Below are positions 40,729-48,731 of a stretch of 64,000 bases of DNA, in pieces. The position numbers and the translations under genes are program-made. The notes below the pieces were generated by a model. That model saw only the letters and a list, made by a program, of their open reading frames with translations, did no database searches and was not told the DNA's origin. Every line of letters starts with the position of its first letter. Position 1 is the stretch's first letter. This DNA comes from Oceanobacillus sp. J11TS1 (lineage in GTDB: Bacteria; Bacillota; Bacilli; Bacillales; Amphibacillaceae). Location of the stretch: contig NZ_BORO01000007.1 in assembly GCF_018333215.1 (NCBI RefSeq), positions 103,026 to 167,025 on the forward strand. Direction: 5' to 3'.

Positions 40729-40816
40729 TAAATGGAGAGTAAGGGGTGTTTAATAGTAGATTTATTCTATAAAGATTGGTAATATAAAAAATAATTCATT
40801 GAAAGGAAGTGTTTAT

Positions 40817-41887
40817 TTGTTCGCAGCACCTGTTATTTTAGAAGAAAAAGCAGACTACATGAAGCATGATCGGCTGTTTAAAAAGCTGATAAAAGAGTTT
40901 TTCGAAGAGTTCATCGAAGGATTTTTCCCCGATCTTCACCCCTACATTGATTTCTCCGAGGTCACGTTCCTAGAGCAAGAGGTGTATTTGGATTACATCA
41001 AGGGCACCAAGAAAGAAATCGACCTTCTGGCAGAGGTAAAGCTAAATCATGAGGCCAAACTCCTCCATATTCATACGGAAGCCCAATCGTCTCATGAAGC
41101 TGATTTTCCCGAAAGAATGTTTTTATACTTCAGCTACCTTTATGCAAAACACCGCAAACCTATTCAACCCATTGCTGTTTTGAGTTATAATAGACAAAAA
41201 GAAGAACCAACCCAATTCAGAATAAATACCCTTCATCAAAATGTACTTCAATTTAACTTTTTACAACTACACTTAAAAAAGAAAAACTGGAAAGAATATA
41301 TTCAATCAGATAACCCGGCCGTAGCAGCATTACTCAGTCAGATGGGGTATAAAGAGCATGAACGTGTTCAGGTGAAGTTGGAATTTCTGCGCATGATCAG
41401 TCGCATGCAAATTGATCCTGCCAAAATGGAATTCTTCGCAGTGTAACTGGCTGTAAGACTCCCACATCAAAAATAAGGAAACTCGTTATTTCCAAGTGGG
41501 AGGTCCAACAGCCAGTAACGGCCCGATTGGTTCAACTAACATTCAGAACCCCACTGAATGAAGTTTCACTTTATATACGGCTTTTTCGAGGCCTATTTAA
41601 AACTAAATGAAAAGGAGGAAGCGCAAATGATGGAGAAAATTGATAACTTGCCGGAAGGAGAAAAAGAAGTGGTGCTTCAGTTGCCCAATTCCTATTTTGA
41701 GAAGGGGAAACAAAAAGGCATAGAAGAGGGCATGGAAAGAGGAATAGAAAAAGGGAAACAAGAAGGCATAAAAAAACGGAATCAGGAAGTAGCTTTGAAA
41801 TTGATAGCAAAAGGAATTCCAATCAGCGAAATAGCAGAAATTACCGAACTGAGCCAAGAAGAAATTAAAAAACTTGCCGTGGATTAA
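40817..41887 (+). pseudogene. Rpn-family (PD-(D/E)xK) recombination-promoting nuclease gene, interrupted
   Basis: Part 1 (TTG at 40817 with GGAAG seven bases before it, to 41446) has the Rpn pattern: KHDRLFKKLIKEFFEEF, then EVYLDYIKGTKKEIDLLAEV with the catalytic Glu/Asp, and HIHTEAQ (Glu-x-Gln). Part 2 (to 41887) has the C-terminal repeats of the family (EEGMERGIEKGKQEG). The 135-bp repeat at 41436-41570 lies between them and brings an in-frame TAA. Since 135 is a multiple of three, both parts stay in one frame. Removing it restores KMEFFIYGFFEAYLKLNE, a normal Rpn sequence. The gene is probably inactive unless the stop is bypassed. Confidence 0.8.
41436..41570. repeat. Structured repeat, copy B (135 bp), inserted in the Rpn gene
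   Basis: Same ends (TCGCAGTGTAAC ... AAGTTTCACT) and same structural plan as copy A at 21590-21741. The upper part of the first stem differs in sequence but keeps pairing (AAATAA/TTATTT here, AGAAAT/ATTTCT in copy A), and the last hairpin is CATTCAG/CTGAATG here against CCTTC.../...GAAGG in copy A. The clean interruption of a known gene family defines its ends and shows it is mobile. Confidence 0.8.
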
Positions 41888-41898
41888 CCAAATTAATT

Positions 41899-41948
41899 AA
41901 AAGAAAGTGAGCGACTCCTTTTATACAGGGAGTTACTCACTTTCTTTT
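41899..41948 (+). terminator. Terminator after the Rpn gene
   Basis: AAAAGAAAGTGAG pairs with CTCACTTTCTTTT, with an inner GACTCC/GGGAGT stem. Poly-T end on the right; the A-rich left arm would also serve the minus strand. Confidence 0.8.
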
Positions 41949-42117
41949 GTTACACTAACCTGTCTAAAATAGTTAAACGACTTATTTACATTCCACCTGC
42001 CTTAAAAGCTAAAACAAATTCCATATTCTCTTTACTTCTGGAGTACGAAAACTGTCTAAAGTTTTTAGTGTATCTGCTTTTTTCGATAAAATAATCAGGA
42101 AAAATATTAAAACTCAG

Positions 42118-42146
42118 TTGACAAATCAGAATACATACACTAATAT
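42118..42146 (+). promoter_or_regulatory. Sigma-A promoter of the riboswitch transcript
   Basis: TTGACA (42118-42123), 17 bases, TAATAT (42141-42146). Transcription would start about 42153, just before the riboswitch. Confidence 0.8.
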
Positions 42147-42173
42147 TACATTTAATCACAAAAAACAGAAAAC

Positions 42174-42282
42174 TCTTATAACGAGAAGCGGAGGGAACTG
42201 GCCCTAGGAAACTTCGGCAACCATTGGATATCTTTCAAACGGTGCCAAATCCAGCAGACATTATCATCTGATCTATAAGGGG
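42174..42282 (+). ncRNA. SAM-I (S-box) riboswitch
   Basis: The core of the family is present in order: CTTAT of P1, AGAAGCGGAGGGAACTGGCC, GAAACTTCGGCAACC, CGGTGCCAAATCCAGCAGA, and ATAAG closing P1. A terminator follows within 20 bases. When S-adenosylmethionine is abundant it should stop transcription of the following VOC-ssu genes. Confidence 0.92.
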
Positions 42283-42297
42283 GGATTTTACCAAGAA

Positions 42298-42338
42298 CAA
42301 GAACGCCTCTTATGTTTAATAAGCAGGGCGTTTTATTT
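42298..42338 (+). terminator. Riboswitch-controlled terminator
   Basis: GAACGCC pairs with GGGCGTT (one mismatch at the stem base) with an inner CTTAT/ATAAG stem; TTTTATTT follows. Confidence 0.75.
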
Positions 42339-42591
42339 ATATACGAGAAGTGGAAACAAATTAAATCGATAAGCATAGGAATAAGGAAGAAATGATAATT
42401 TCTCAAATCGATATTTTTTAACTTTAAACCTGAGTTAAATGATAAGAATACAATGTTTATGGTTTCTCTTCACATTTGTGAAAGTATTTTTAAATAAATA
42501 GAAGCTATGAGCAATGGATTCGTTGTATAAATTTCAGAAGTATTACTGTGAGTACATTTTATTAAAAAAGATATACAGAGGAGGAGAATAC

Positions 42592-43398
42592 ATGCGTTTT
42601 ACATTTGATCATCTCGTACATTTTGTTGGCAGTCCAGAAGAAGCAAGGGATGAGTTAAGAGAGCTTGGTCTTCATGTTGTTGATGGGGGCAGGCATGAAA
42701 ATGGAGGGACATATAATACACTTAGCTATTTTGGTTTAAGTTATATTGAGTTAATTGGATTATTTGATAAGCGTTTGGCAGAGCAATCAGCAGAGAAGTA
42801 TAGTTTGAGGGATACGTTCCAAAAGGATAATTACGCGATTGGTTTATCACGCATTGCATTAAGGTCCCAAAACTTAGATGAAGAAGCAAAACGGTTTAAG
42901 GCCCTTGGTTTAGACGTTAATGGACCAGTTCCTTTAAGCAGAAAAAGGCCAGATGGAAGTGTTGTAAAATGGAAACTATTATTTGCAGGGAATACCGAGG
43001 ATAAGCTGGATTTGCCATTCTTTATTCAATGGGATGAATCGGATGATGAACGCCTGAGAGATTTGAAAGAGCAAGAGACAATTGCAGAACATAACCGTGG
43101 GAACCTTGCCTTGGCAGCTGTAGGGTTTGCTGTAGAAAATGCAGAAGCGACGATGGAAAAATGGTCAGCTTATTTAGACTTAGAAAAAGGAGAACGTTTT
43201 ACTGATGAAGCTTTAAATGCAACAGGGCATCGGTTAAAGCTGCCAGGAGGGGACATTGTCTTTTATAGTCCAAATGGAGAAGGGACTGTTTCAGAAACGT
43301 TAGCAAAACGAGGGGAAAAACCTTTTATTGTTGATTTTTCTGGAGCAAATCAAAAAGAACAATTTGAAGTGAAAAAGGCGATATATCGGTTTTTTTAA
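42592..43398 (+). CDS. VOC-family protein, first gene of a SAM-riboswitch operon
   Basis: 268 residues from the ATG at 42592 (GAGGAGGAG nine bases before; the longer frame from 42514 lacks a site). It has two glyoxalase-like halves (Glyoxalase_3 type): FDHLVHFVGSPEEARDEL at the start with a metal-type His, and a second half from ALAAVGFAVENAEATMEKW. The role is unknown; the shared riboswitch and 15-bp spacing to the sulfonate-type binding protein suggest handling of an organosulfur compound. Confidence 0.75.
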   Translation: MRFTFDHLVHFVGSPEEARDELRELGLHVVDGGRHENGGTYNTLSYFGLSYIELIGLFDKRLAEQSAEKYSLRDTFQKDNYAIGLSRIALRSQNLDEEAKRFKALGLDVNGPVPLSRKRPDGSVVKWKLLFAGNTEDKLDLPFFIQWDESDDERLRDLKEQETIAEHNRGNLALAAVGFAVENAEATMEKWSAYLDLEKGERFTDEALNATGHRLKLPGGDIVFYSPNGEGTVSETLAKRGEKPFIVDFSGANQKEQFEVKKAIYRFF

Positions 43399-43413
43399 AA
43401 AGGGGGTTACGAG

Positions 43414-44403
43414 ATGAAAAAGAATAGATGGAAATCATATTTTAGTATATTTAGTTTTTTATTTCTTTTAGTAGCACTTTTCTTAGCTGGGTGCGGGAGC
43501 GGAGCCTCGGAGACCTCTGGAAAAGAGAATAGCAAGGTTGTCAAGGTTGGCTTTCAAAAAGGAAATACATTGCATATTTTGAAAGAAACAGGCTTCTTAG
43601 AGGAAGCATTAGAAGAAGAAGGTTATGAAGTTCAATGGGAGATGTTTACCCATGGGGGAGCTTTGCTAGAAGGAATTTATAGTGGAGCGATTGATTTTGG
43701 TCATGCTGCTGATGGATCTGGTATCTTTGCCCAAGCAAGTGGAAAACCGCTAGTATACGTAGGTGCAGATGAGCCGAATCCAGAAGGGGTAGGTTTATTA
43801 GTGTTAGAAGACGCTGGTATTAACACCATAGAGGACCTAAAAGGAAAGAAAGTAGCTGCGTTAGAAGGCGGAAATCATCATTATCTAGCAATTCTAGCTT
43901 TAGAAGAAGCTGGATTGTCTGCGGATGATGTGGAATGGGTTTACCCTGAGGATGCAGGTCAGGGAAGAATTATTTTTGAAACAGGGGAAGTAGATGCGCT
44001 TGCTTCCTATGATCCTTATTTGGCATCTGCCGAAGTAGAGTTGGATACAATTTCTTTCAGTGAAGGGAAGGATTATAACTATCCAAATCGTACTTTCTAT
44101 TATTCAACACCGGATTTTGCAGAGAATCAGCCAGAGCTTGTTGACCTTATTTTAGAAACAATTGATGAAGCAGACCAATGGGCGAATGACAATAATGATG
44201 AGGTGGTTAAGTTATTATCAGATAGCTTAGGGATAGACGAAGAAGTAATTGGCAAGCAAATTTCCCGCCGGACGTTTGGTGCGACGGAAATTACCCAAGA
44301 AATTCTAGATAGACAGCAAGAACAGGCGGATAAATACTATGAAACTGGCTTAATTCCGGAACCGGTAGATGTTTCAGAAGTCATGCCGATTGAAAAAGAA
44401 TAA
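43414..44403 (+). CDS. ABC transporter substrate-binding lipoprotein, SsuA-like
   Basis: 329 residues. Lipoprotein signal ending LAGC (near residue 25), Ser/Glu-rich linker, then the NMT1/SsuA fold: VKVGFQKGNTLHILKETGFL, FTHGGALLEGIYSGAIDFGH, and the second lobe around EDLKGKKVAALEGGNHHYLA. It captures an aliphatic sulfonate-like compound outside the membrane. Between the VOC gene and the permease gene. Confidence 0.85.
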   Translation: MKKNRWKSYFSIFSFLFLLVALFLAGCGSGASETSGKENSKVVKVGFQKGNTLHILKETGFLEEALEEEGYEVQWEMFTHGGALLEGIYSGAIDFGHAADGSGIFAQASGKPLVYVGADEPNPEGVGLLVLEDAGINTIEDLKGKKVAALEGGNHHYLAILALEEAGLSADDVEWVYPEDAGQGRIIFETGEVDALASYDPYLASAEVELDTISFSEGKDYNYPNRTFYYSTPDFAENQPELVDLILETIDEADQWANDNNDEVVKLLSDSLGIDEEVIGKQISRRTFGATEITQEILDRQQEQADKYYETGLIPEPVDVSEVMPIEKE

Positions 44404-44532
44404 ATTCAATTTTGAACATCCTTTTATAGAGCGCTAGTTTAGTAATGCGCATTCATTATTGCTTTCTTCTAATTTCATAAAAGAGAGCTAAAAGGACAAT
44501 AGCGGCGGGATAAATTATGGAGGGCGATGCAA

Positions 44533-45297
44533 ATGAAAGAAACATGGTATGAAAAATTACAACCTTGGATAATTCCATTCATTCTTTTAATTAGCTGGCA
44601 ATTAGTTTCGACATTAGGTATTATTTCAGAAAATTTATTTCCATCGCCATTAAGTGTTATCACTAGCGGTTGGCAGCTTACAGCGAGCGGGGAAATAGTT
44701 GAACACCTTGTTGCTAGCTTAGGGCGCGCTGGAGTAGGGATGCTTATTGGGGGAATAATTGGTTTTACGTTTGGAATTTTAAATGGGCTTTCTAATAAGT
44801 CTTACCGATTCACGGATACAACCATACAAATGATTAGAAATGTCCCTCATTTAGCTTTACTTCCTTTAGTAATCGTATGGTTTGGCATTGGCGAGACCGG
44901 TAAAGTATTTCTTGTAGTTATCGGGGTGTTGTTCCCTATATATGTTAATACTTTCCACGGTATTCGCAACGTAGATCCGAAATTAGTGGAGATGGGGAAA
45001 ATGTATAACTTAAAAGGATGGAAGTTATTTAAAAATATCCTTCTTCCTGGCGCCTTACCATCTATTTTTGTTGGGGTAAGATACGCGCTAGGAGTAATGT
45101 GGCTGACTTTAATCATAGCAGAAACAATACCGACGCAGGTAGGTATTGGCTATTTAGCAACCAACGCAAGAGAATTTATGCAAACCGATATTATTATTTT
45201 AAGTATTGTTATTTATGCATTGCTGGGAAAACTGGCAGATTTAATTGCACGAATAGGAGAGAAAAAGCTGTTAACTTGGAATGAAAGTTATAAATAA
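44533..45297 (+). CDS. ABC transporter permease, SsuC-like
   Basis: 254 residues from the second ATG at 44533, nine bases after GGAGGG; the first ATG at 44527 is too close. Six membrane helices and the EAA loop (LVEMGKMYNLKGWKLFKNIL then LPGALPSIFVG) of binding-protein-dependent permeases of the sulfonate/nitrate/taurine group. A 120-bp gap to the ssuA-like gene suggests either processing or lost sequence. Confidence 0.85.
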   Translation: MKETWYEKLQPWIIPFILLISWQLVSTLGIISENLFPSPLSVITSGWQLTASGEIVEHLVASLGRAGVGMLIGGIIGFTFGILNGLSNKSYRFTDTTIQMIRNVPHLALLPLVIVWFGIGETGKVFLVVIGVLFPIYVNTFHGIRNVDPKLVEMGKMYNLKGWKLFKNILLPGALPSIFVGVRYALGVMWLTLIIAETIPTQVGIGYLATNAREFMQTDIIILSIVIYALLGKLADLIARIGEKKLLTWNESYK

Positions 45298-45354
45298 AGT
45301 AGTGGGAATAAGGATGGTGAATCCCTGTTACTAAAGATAAAAGAGGTGGCTGAA

Positions 45355-46155
45355 TTGAGTGGAGAAATAAGCGGAAATAGCGATAACGTGAAACAGTTAA
45401 CCCATCAAGCAGTTCAAATTGATGTGGAGCAAGGCAGTAAATCGTTTGGGGAGAAACAAGTATTAAAAGATATTAATCTATCTATTGAAAAAGGGCAGTT
45501 TGTCGCGATTATTGGCCAGAGTGGAAGCGGAAAGAGTACCTTCCTTCGCCTTGCAGCCGGATTAGATGAATTAACAAAAGGAAAGTTATTATATAATCAA
45601 ACCTCGCTCGATCAATCAACGATAAATGTGACCATGATGTATCAAGATTCCAGATTACTTCCTTGGAAATCGGTTATCGATAATGTCAATCTTGGTCTAG
45701 AAACAAAGGGAGAAAAGCGGGCGGAACAGGTACTGGATGCAGTGGGATTATTAGAGCATAAGGATAAATGGCCGGCGCAGCTATCCGGCGGTCAGCAGCA
45801 ACGGGTGGCTTTGGCAAGGGCCTTGATTCATGAGCCTTCCCTGTTACTATTGGATGAACCGCTTAGTGCACTGGATGCTTTTACAAGATTAGAGATGCAG
45901 AATTTAATTGAAGAAATATGGAGTAAACTTGGCTTTACTACGCTTCTGGTAACCCATGATGTACGTGAAGCAATTCGTTTAGCCGATCGTATTATTCTTA
46001 TTGAGGATGGAAGTGTTGCTATGGATTTAGAAATCGATCATCCTAGACCCCGGCAGCTATCAGATACAAAACTTGTTGTGTTGGAGGAACAAATTTTAAA
46101 TCGTATTATGAATGGGGAAGTTGATGAAAGTTTAAAGGAGAAATTATCCATATAA
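45355..46155 (+). CDS. ABC transporter ATP-binding protein, SsuB-like
   Basis: 266 residues from a TTG at 45355, with AGAGGTG six bases before it; a GTG at 45346 is the other option. Walker [11 protein letters not shown]-loop [11 protein letters not shown], signature LSGGQQQR, Walker B LLLLDEP and LVTHD are intact. The DSRLLPW segment is typical of SsuB/TauB-type ATPases. It powers the SsuC-like permease. Last gene of the operon; a terminator follows nine bases after the stop. Confidence 0.88.
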   Translation: MSGEISGNSDNVKQLTHQAVQIDVEQGSKSFGEKQVLKDINLSIEKGQFVAIIGQSGSGKSTFLRLAAGLDELTKGKLLYNQTSLDQSTINVTMMYQDSRLLPWKSVIDNVNLGLETKGEKRAEQVLDAVGLLEHKDKWPAQLSGGQQQRVALARALIHEPSLLLLDEPLSALDAFTRLEMQNLIEEIWSKLGFTTLLVTHDVREAIRLADRIILIEDGSVAMDLEIDHPRPRQLSDTKLVVLEEQILNRIMNGEVDESLKEKLSI

Positions 46156-46163
46156 GAATTAGA

Positions 46164-46198
46164 AAAGCCATGAACTTATTTAAGAGGTTCATGGCTTT
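46164..46198. terminator. Terminator after the ssu-like operon
   Basis: Perfect 12-bp stem AAAGCCATGAAC / GTTCATGGCTTT with an 11-base loop; A and T runs on both sides allow use by luxS as well. Confidence 0.85.
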
Positions 46199-46236
46199 AT
46201 ATATGACTAAGAAACTGTATTTCAGCTTCTTTCATT

Positions 46237-46704
46237 TTATTCTGCAAATACCTTATTCCATTGTGCTTTGTTTTCTAGCATTTCTCTTGCTAATTCTTGC
46301 GCGCCTTCCAAGCTGTGACTGGCTGCCCAGCCGCATTGTACTTCATTGCATGCTGGAACTTCTTCTGCTTTTAGTACATCTTCCAGCGTTTTTTCTACTG
46401 TTTCTAGAATTTGATTATAGCTTTCATCATTGAGGACGGTTAAATAGAAGCCAGTCTGGCAACCCATTGGACTTAAATCTACTACTGTGTCATGGTGATT
46501 CCGAATTAATTCAGCCATTAAATGTTCTAGTGAATGCAGTGCAGGCATTTCCATATGTGCTTTATTCGGCTGCTTGAACCGTAAATCATATTTATAGATA
46601 ACATCACCATTCGTACCTTCTGTTGTTCCGGCTAAACGGATATAAGGTGCCTCGACTTTTGTATGATCTAAATTGAAGCTTTCTACATTCATTGTTTTTG
46701 CCAT
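46237..46704 (-). CDS. luxS: S-ribosylhomocysteine lyase LuxS
   Basis: 155 residues, full length. Metal ligands H57 and H61 in HSLEH and C124 in NEVQCGW; catalytic C82 in [10 protein letters not shown]. It splits S-ribosylhomocysteine into homocysteine and the AI-2 precursor DPD, recycling the product of SAM-dependent methylation. AAGGAGTG precedes the ATG. It lies 50 bp downstream of the MetT-like gene, which is under a SAM riboswitch, and so may be partly co-transcribed. Confidence 0.95.
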   Translation of the reverse strand: MAKTMNVESFNLDHTKVEAPYIRLAGTTEGTNGDVIYKYDLRFKQPNKAHMEMPALHSLEHLMAELIRNHHDTVVDLSPMGCQTGFYLTVLNDESYNQILETVEKTLEDVLKAEEVPACNEVQCGWAASHSLEGAQELAREMLENKAQWNKVFAE

Positions 46705-46753
46705 TTATACATTCACTCCTTATTTTTAAATTTATTTTAACATATAATCTACT

Positions 46754-48058
46754 TTAGTTGGTGTTCTTCTTATTCAGTTTAGGGAAACCTATCAAAATTG
46801 CAGCTACACCACATATTGCCAACGTCATTGGATAAAATGCATATGCCATGATACTGACTGGTGAAATGGCTGCAAGTCCTGAAGCTGCTAGCATCTGTCC
46901 GCTATAAGGAACAAGTCCTTGGCAACAGCCTGAAAAGATATCAAGCAGACTAGCAGATTTTCGTGGATCAATATCATATTCATCTGCAATATTTTTTGCG
47001 AGCGGGCCAGTCATAATAATAGAAATCGTATTGTTTGCCGTTGCGATGTCTGCCGCACTTACTAATCCAGCAATACCAAACTCTGCACCCTTTTTTGTTT
47101 TAATCTTGCTGGTCACAGTATGAAGCAGCCACTGAATGCCTCCATTATACTGGATAATCCCAATCATTCCACCAATAAAGATGGCGACTAACGCAATATC
47201 CTCCATGTTCATAACACCTTGAGAAACAGATTGAATGAGCCCTATTCCAGTAAAAGAACCATCTAGAAGTCCAATAATCGCGGCTAGAATGGTCCCTCCT
47301 AAAAGGACAATAACGACATGGATTCCAGCGATTGCACAAGCTAAAACGGCAATGTATGGCAAAACTTTTATGACTTCATAAGGATATTCGCCAAGTGTGT
47401 TTACTGTCGTTCCTTGGGTAAGAAACCAAAGAATAAATGATGTCACAATTGCTCCTGGTAAAACAATAAAAAAATTCGTCTTAAATTTATCGCTCATCTT
47501 TGTTTGTTGTGTTCGAACTGCGGCAATGGTTGTATCTGAAATCATAGATAAGTTATCACCAAACATCGCTCCACTAATAACCGTTCCCATTGCTAAGGCC
47601 ATCGGAATTCCTGTTTGCTCAGCGATTCCAATACCAATTGGAGCAAGTGCTGCAACTGTTCCCATCGATGTTCCCATCGAAATGGAGATAAAACAGCCGA
47701 CGATAAACAAACCAACCATTAATAAATTACTTGGAATGTAGGACAGCCCCATATTAACAGAGGAATCAACAGCTCCCATGGCTTTAGCAGTTTCAGCAAA
47801 CGCCCCTGCGAGAATGAAGATAACTACCATTAACATTATATTCGGGTGTCCCGCCCCTTTTGTGAAAGTTTCCATTTTTGCAGATAACTTTTCTTTCCTG
47901 TTCATGGCAAGTGCGACAGCAGATGCAATAATCACCGCCACATTGATTGGCATATTAGAAAAGTCCCCGGTAATTAACCCGGTACCGATGAATAGAAGTA
48001 CGAAAATAAATAATGGGAAAAGTGCTATGAAGCTTCCTTTATTTGCTTGACTGTTCAT
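46754..48058 (-). CDS. metT: NhaC-superfamily transporter, probable methionine transporter MetT
   Basis: 434 residues with 11-12 membrane helices and the NhaC-like core GTSMGTVAALAPIGIGIAEQ and SGAMFGDNLSMISDTTIAA. The leader of this transcript carries a SAM-I riboswitch (48369-48471), and S-box-controlled NhaC-family genes in Gram-positive bacteria have been predicted to be methionine transporters (MetT). The name rests on that link; the protein sequence alone only gives the superfamily. AGGAGG lies eight bases before the ATG. Confidence 0.7.
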   Translation of the reverse strand: MNSQANKGSFIALFPLFIFVLLFIGTGLITGDFSNMPINVAVIIASAVALAMNRKEKLSAKMETFTKGAGHPNIMLMVVIFILAGAFAETAKAMGAVDSSVNMGLSYIPSNLLMVGLFIVGCFISISMGTSMGTVAALAPIGIGIAEQTGIPMALAMGTVISGAMFGDNLSMISDTTIAAVRTQQTKMSDKFKTNFFIVLPGAIVTSFILWFLTQGTTVNTLGEYPYEVIKVLPYIAVLACAIAGIHVVIVLLGGTILAAIIGLLDGSFTGIGLIQSVSQGVMNMEDIALVAIFIGGMIGIIQYNGGIQWLLHTVTSKIKTKKGAEFGIAGLVSAADIATANNTISIIMTGPLAKNIADEYDIDPRKSASLLDIFSGCCQGLVPYSGQMLAASGLAAISPVSIMAYAFYPMTLAICGVAAILIGFPKLNKKNTN

Positions 48059-48111
48059 TAAAACCCTCCTGGCTTTCTTTCTAATTTAAGTAGCGAAAAT
48101 GTATGAAGCAA

Positions 48112-48266
48112 TCATTCGTTTATCGACATCCCGCCTGTAACATTAATTCCTTGTCCTAGGAACGTTTGCTCCGCATTCCAAGAGAGCTTTTGCGATTGCT
48201 TCACCAATTCCATTAGCCCCGCCGGTTACCATTGCAACCTTTCCAGTTAAATCCATTGTATACATA
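48112..48266 (-). pseudogene. Short-chain dehydrogenase gene with a large internal deletion
   Basis: The minus strand has a ribosome site GAAAGGAATG, an ATG at 48266 and a normal SDR beginning: MDLTGKVAMVTGGANGIGEA then IAKALLECGANV. Directly afterwards, in another frame, comes the normal SDR end TFLGQGINVTGGMSINE and a stop at 48112. About 200 residues in between, including the Ser-Tyr-Lys site, are missing. It stands between the SAM riboswitch and metT, so the deletion may have brought metT closer to its leader. Confidence 0.8.
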
Positions 48267-48310
48267 ACTACATTCCTTTCATAACGCAATAACTATTTTT
48301 CATTCCAATT

Positions 48311-48347
48311 AAAAAAAAAAACCTCTTCTAAATGGAAAGAAGAGGTT
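48311..48347 (-). terminator. Riboswitch-controlled terminator before the SDR remnant and metT
   Basis: On the minus strand AACCTCTTC pairs with GAAGAGGTT around a ten-base loop, followed by ten or more T. Confidence 0.85.
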
Positions 48348-48368
48348 CATTCATAATAGCGATTTTTC

Positions 48369-48471
48369 CCTTCCTATCTTTAGCTTTTTTGCTGCTGGAA
48401 TTGGCACAGTACTGTTTAGTCCGCTGCCGAGGCTTCAAAGGGCCAGTCCCTCCACCTCTCTAGATAAGAAA
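48369..48471 (-). ncRNA. SAM-I (S-box) riboswitch
   Basis: Read on the minus strand: TTCTTATC of P1, AGAGAGGTGGAGGGACTGGC, GAAGCCTCGGCAGC, a variable P3, TGTGCCAATTCCAGCAGC and GATAGGAAG closing P1. Together with the terminator at 48311-48347 it is a complete off-switch for the metT transcript at high S-adenosylmethionine. Confidence 0.92.
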
Positions 48472-48499
48472 ATTTATAATTATATAATTGATATTAATC

Positions 48500-48528
48500 A
48501 AGATACAGGAAATTAATTTGAAAGTCAA
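48500..48528 (-). promoter_or_regulatory. Sigma-A promoter of the metT transcript
   Basis: On the minus strand TTGACT (48528-48523), 17 bases, TATCTT (48505-48500). About 29 bases before the riboswitch. Confidence 0.55.
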
Positions 48529-48731
48529 TAAAAGTACGTGTTCAAAGGCATGAGATGATTAAAATATAAATATTTCTTCGATGAATAGGACGCCCCTTCC
48601 CTTGAACAGGAAAATAAGATTAGATTTCATCATTAATCGCGGGTCCTTAGGTCGTTTATATATCGTTTAAATTGGAAACAAGTAGGGAACTATACAAACT
48701 AGAATACTACAATTATTGGAGGTATATAGAA

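Larger units (their letters stand above)
41949..42591. other. Leader region of the sulfur uptake operon
   Basis: It contains a sigma-A promoter (42118-42146), a SAM-I riboswitch (42174-42282) and its terminator (42298-42338). About 250 further bases (42339-42591) precede the first gene and have no feature I can name; 41949-42117 is also empty. Confidence 0.7.
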
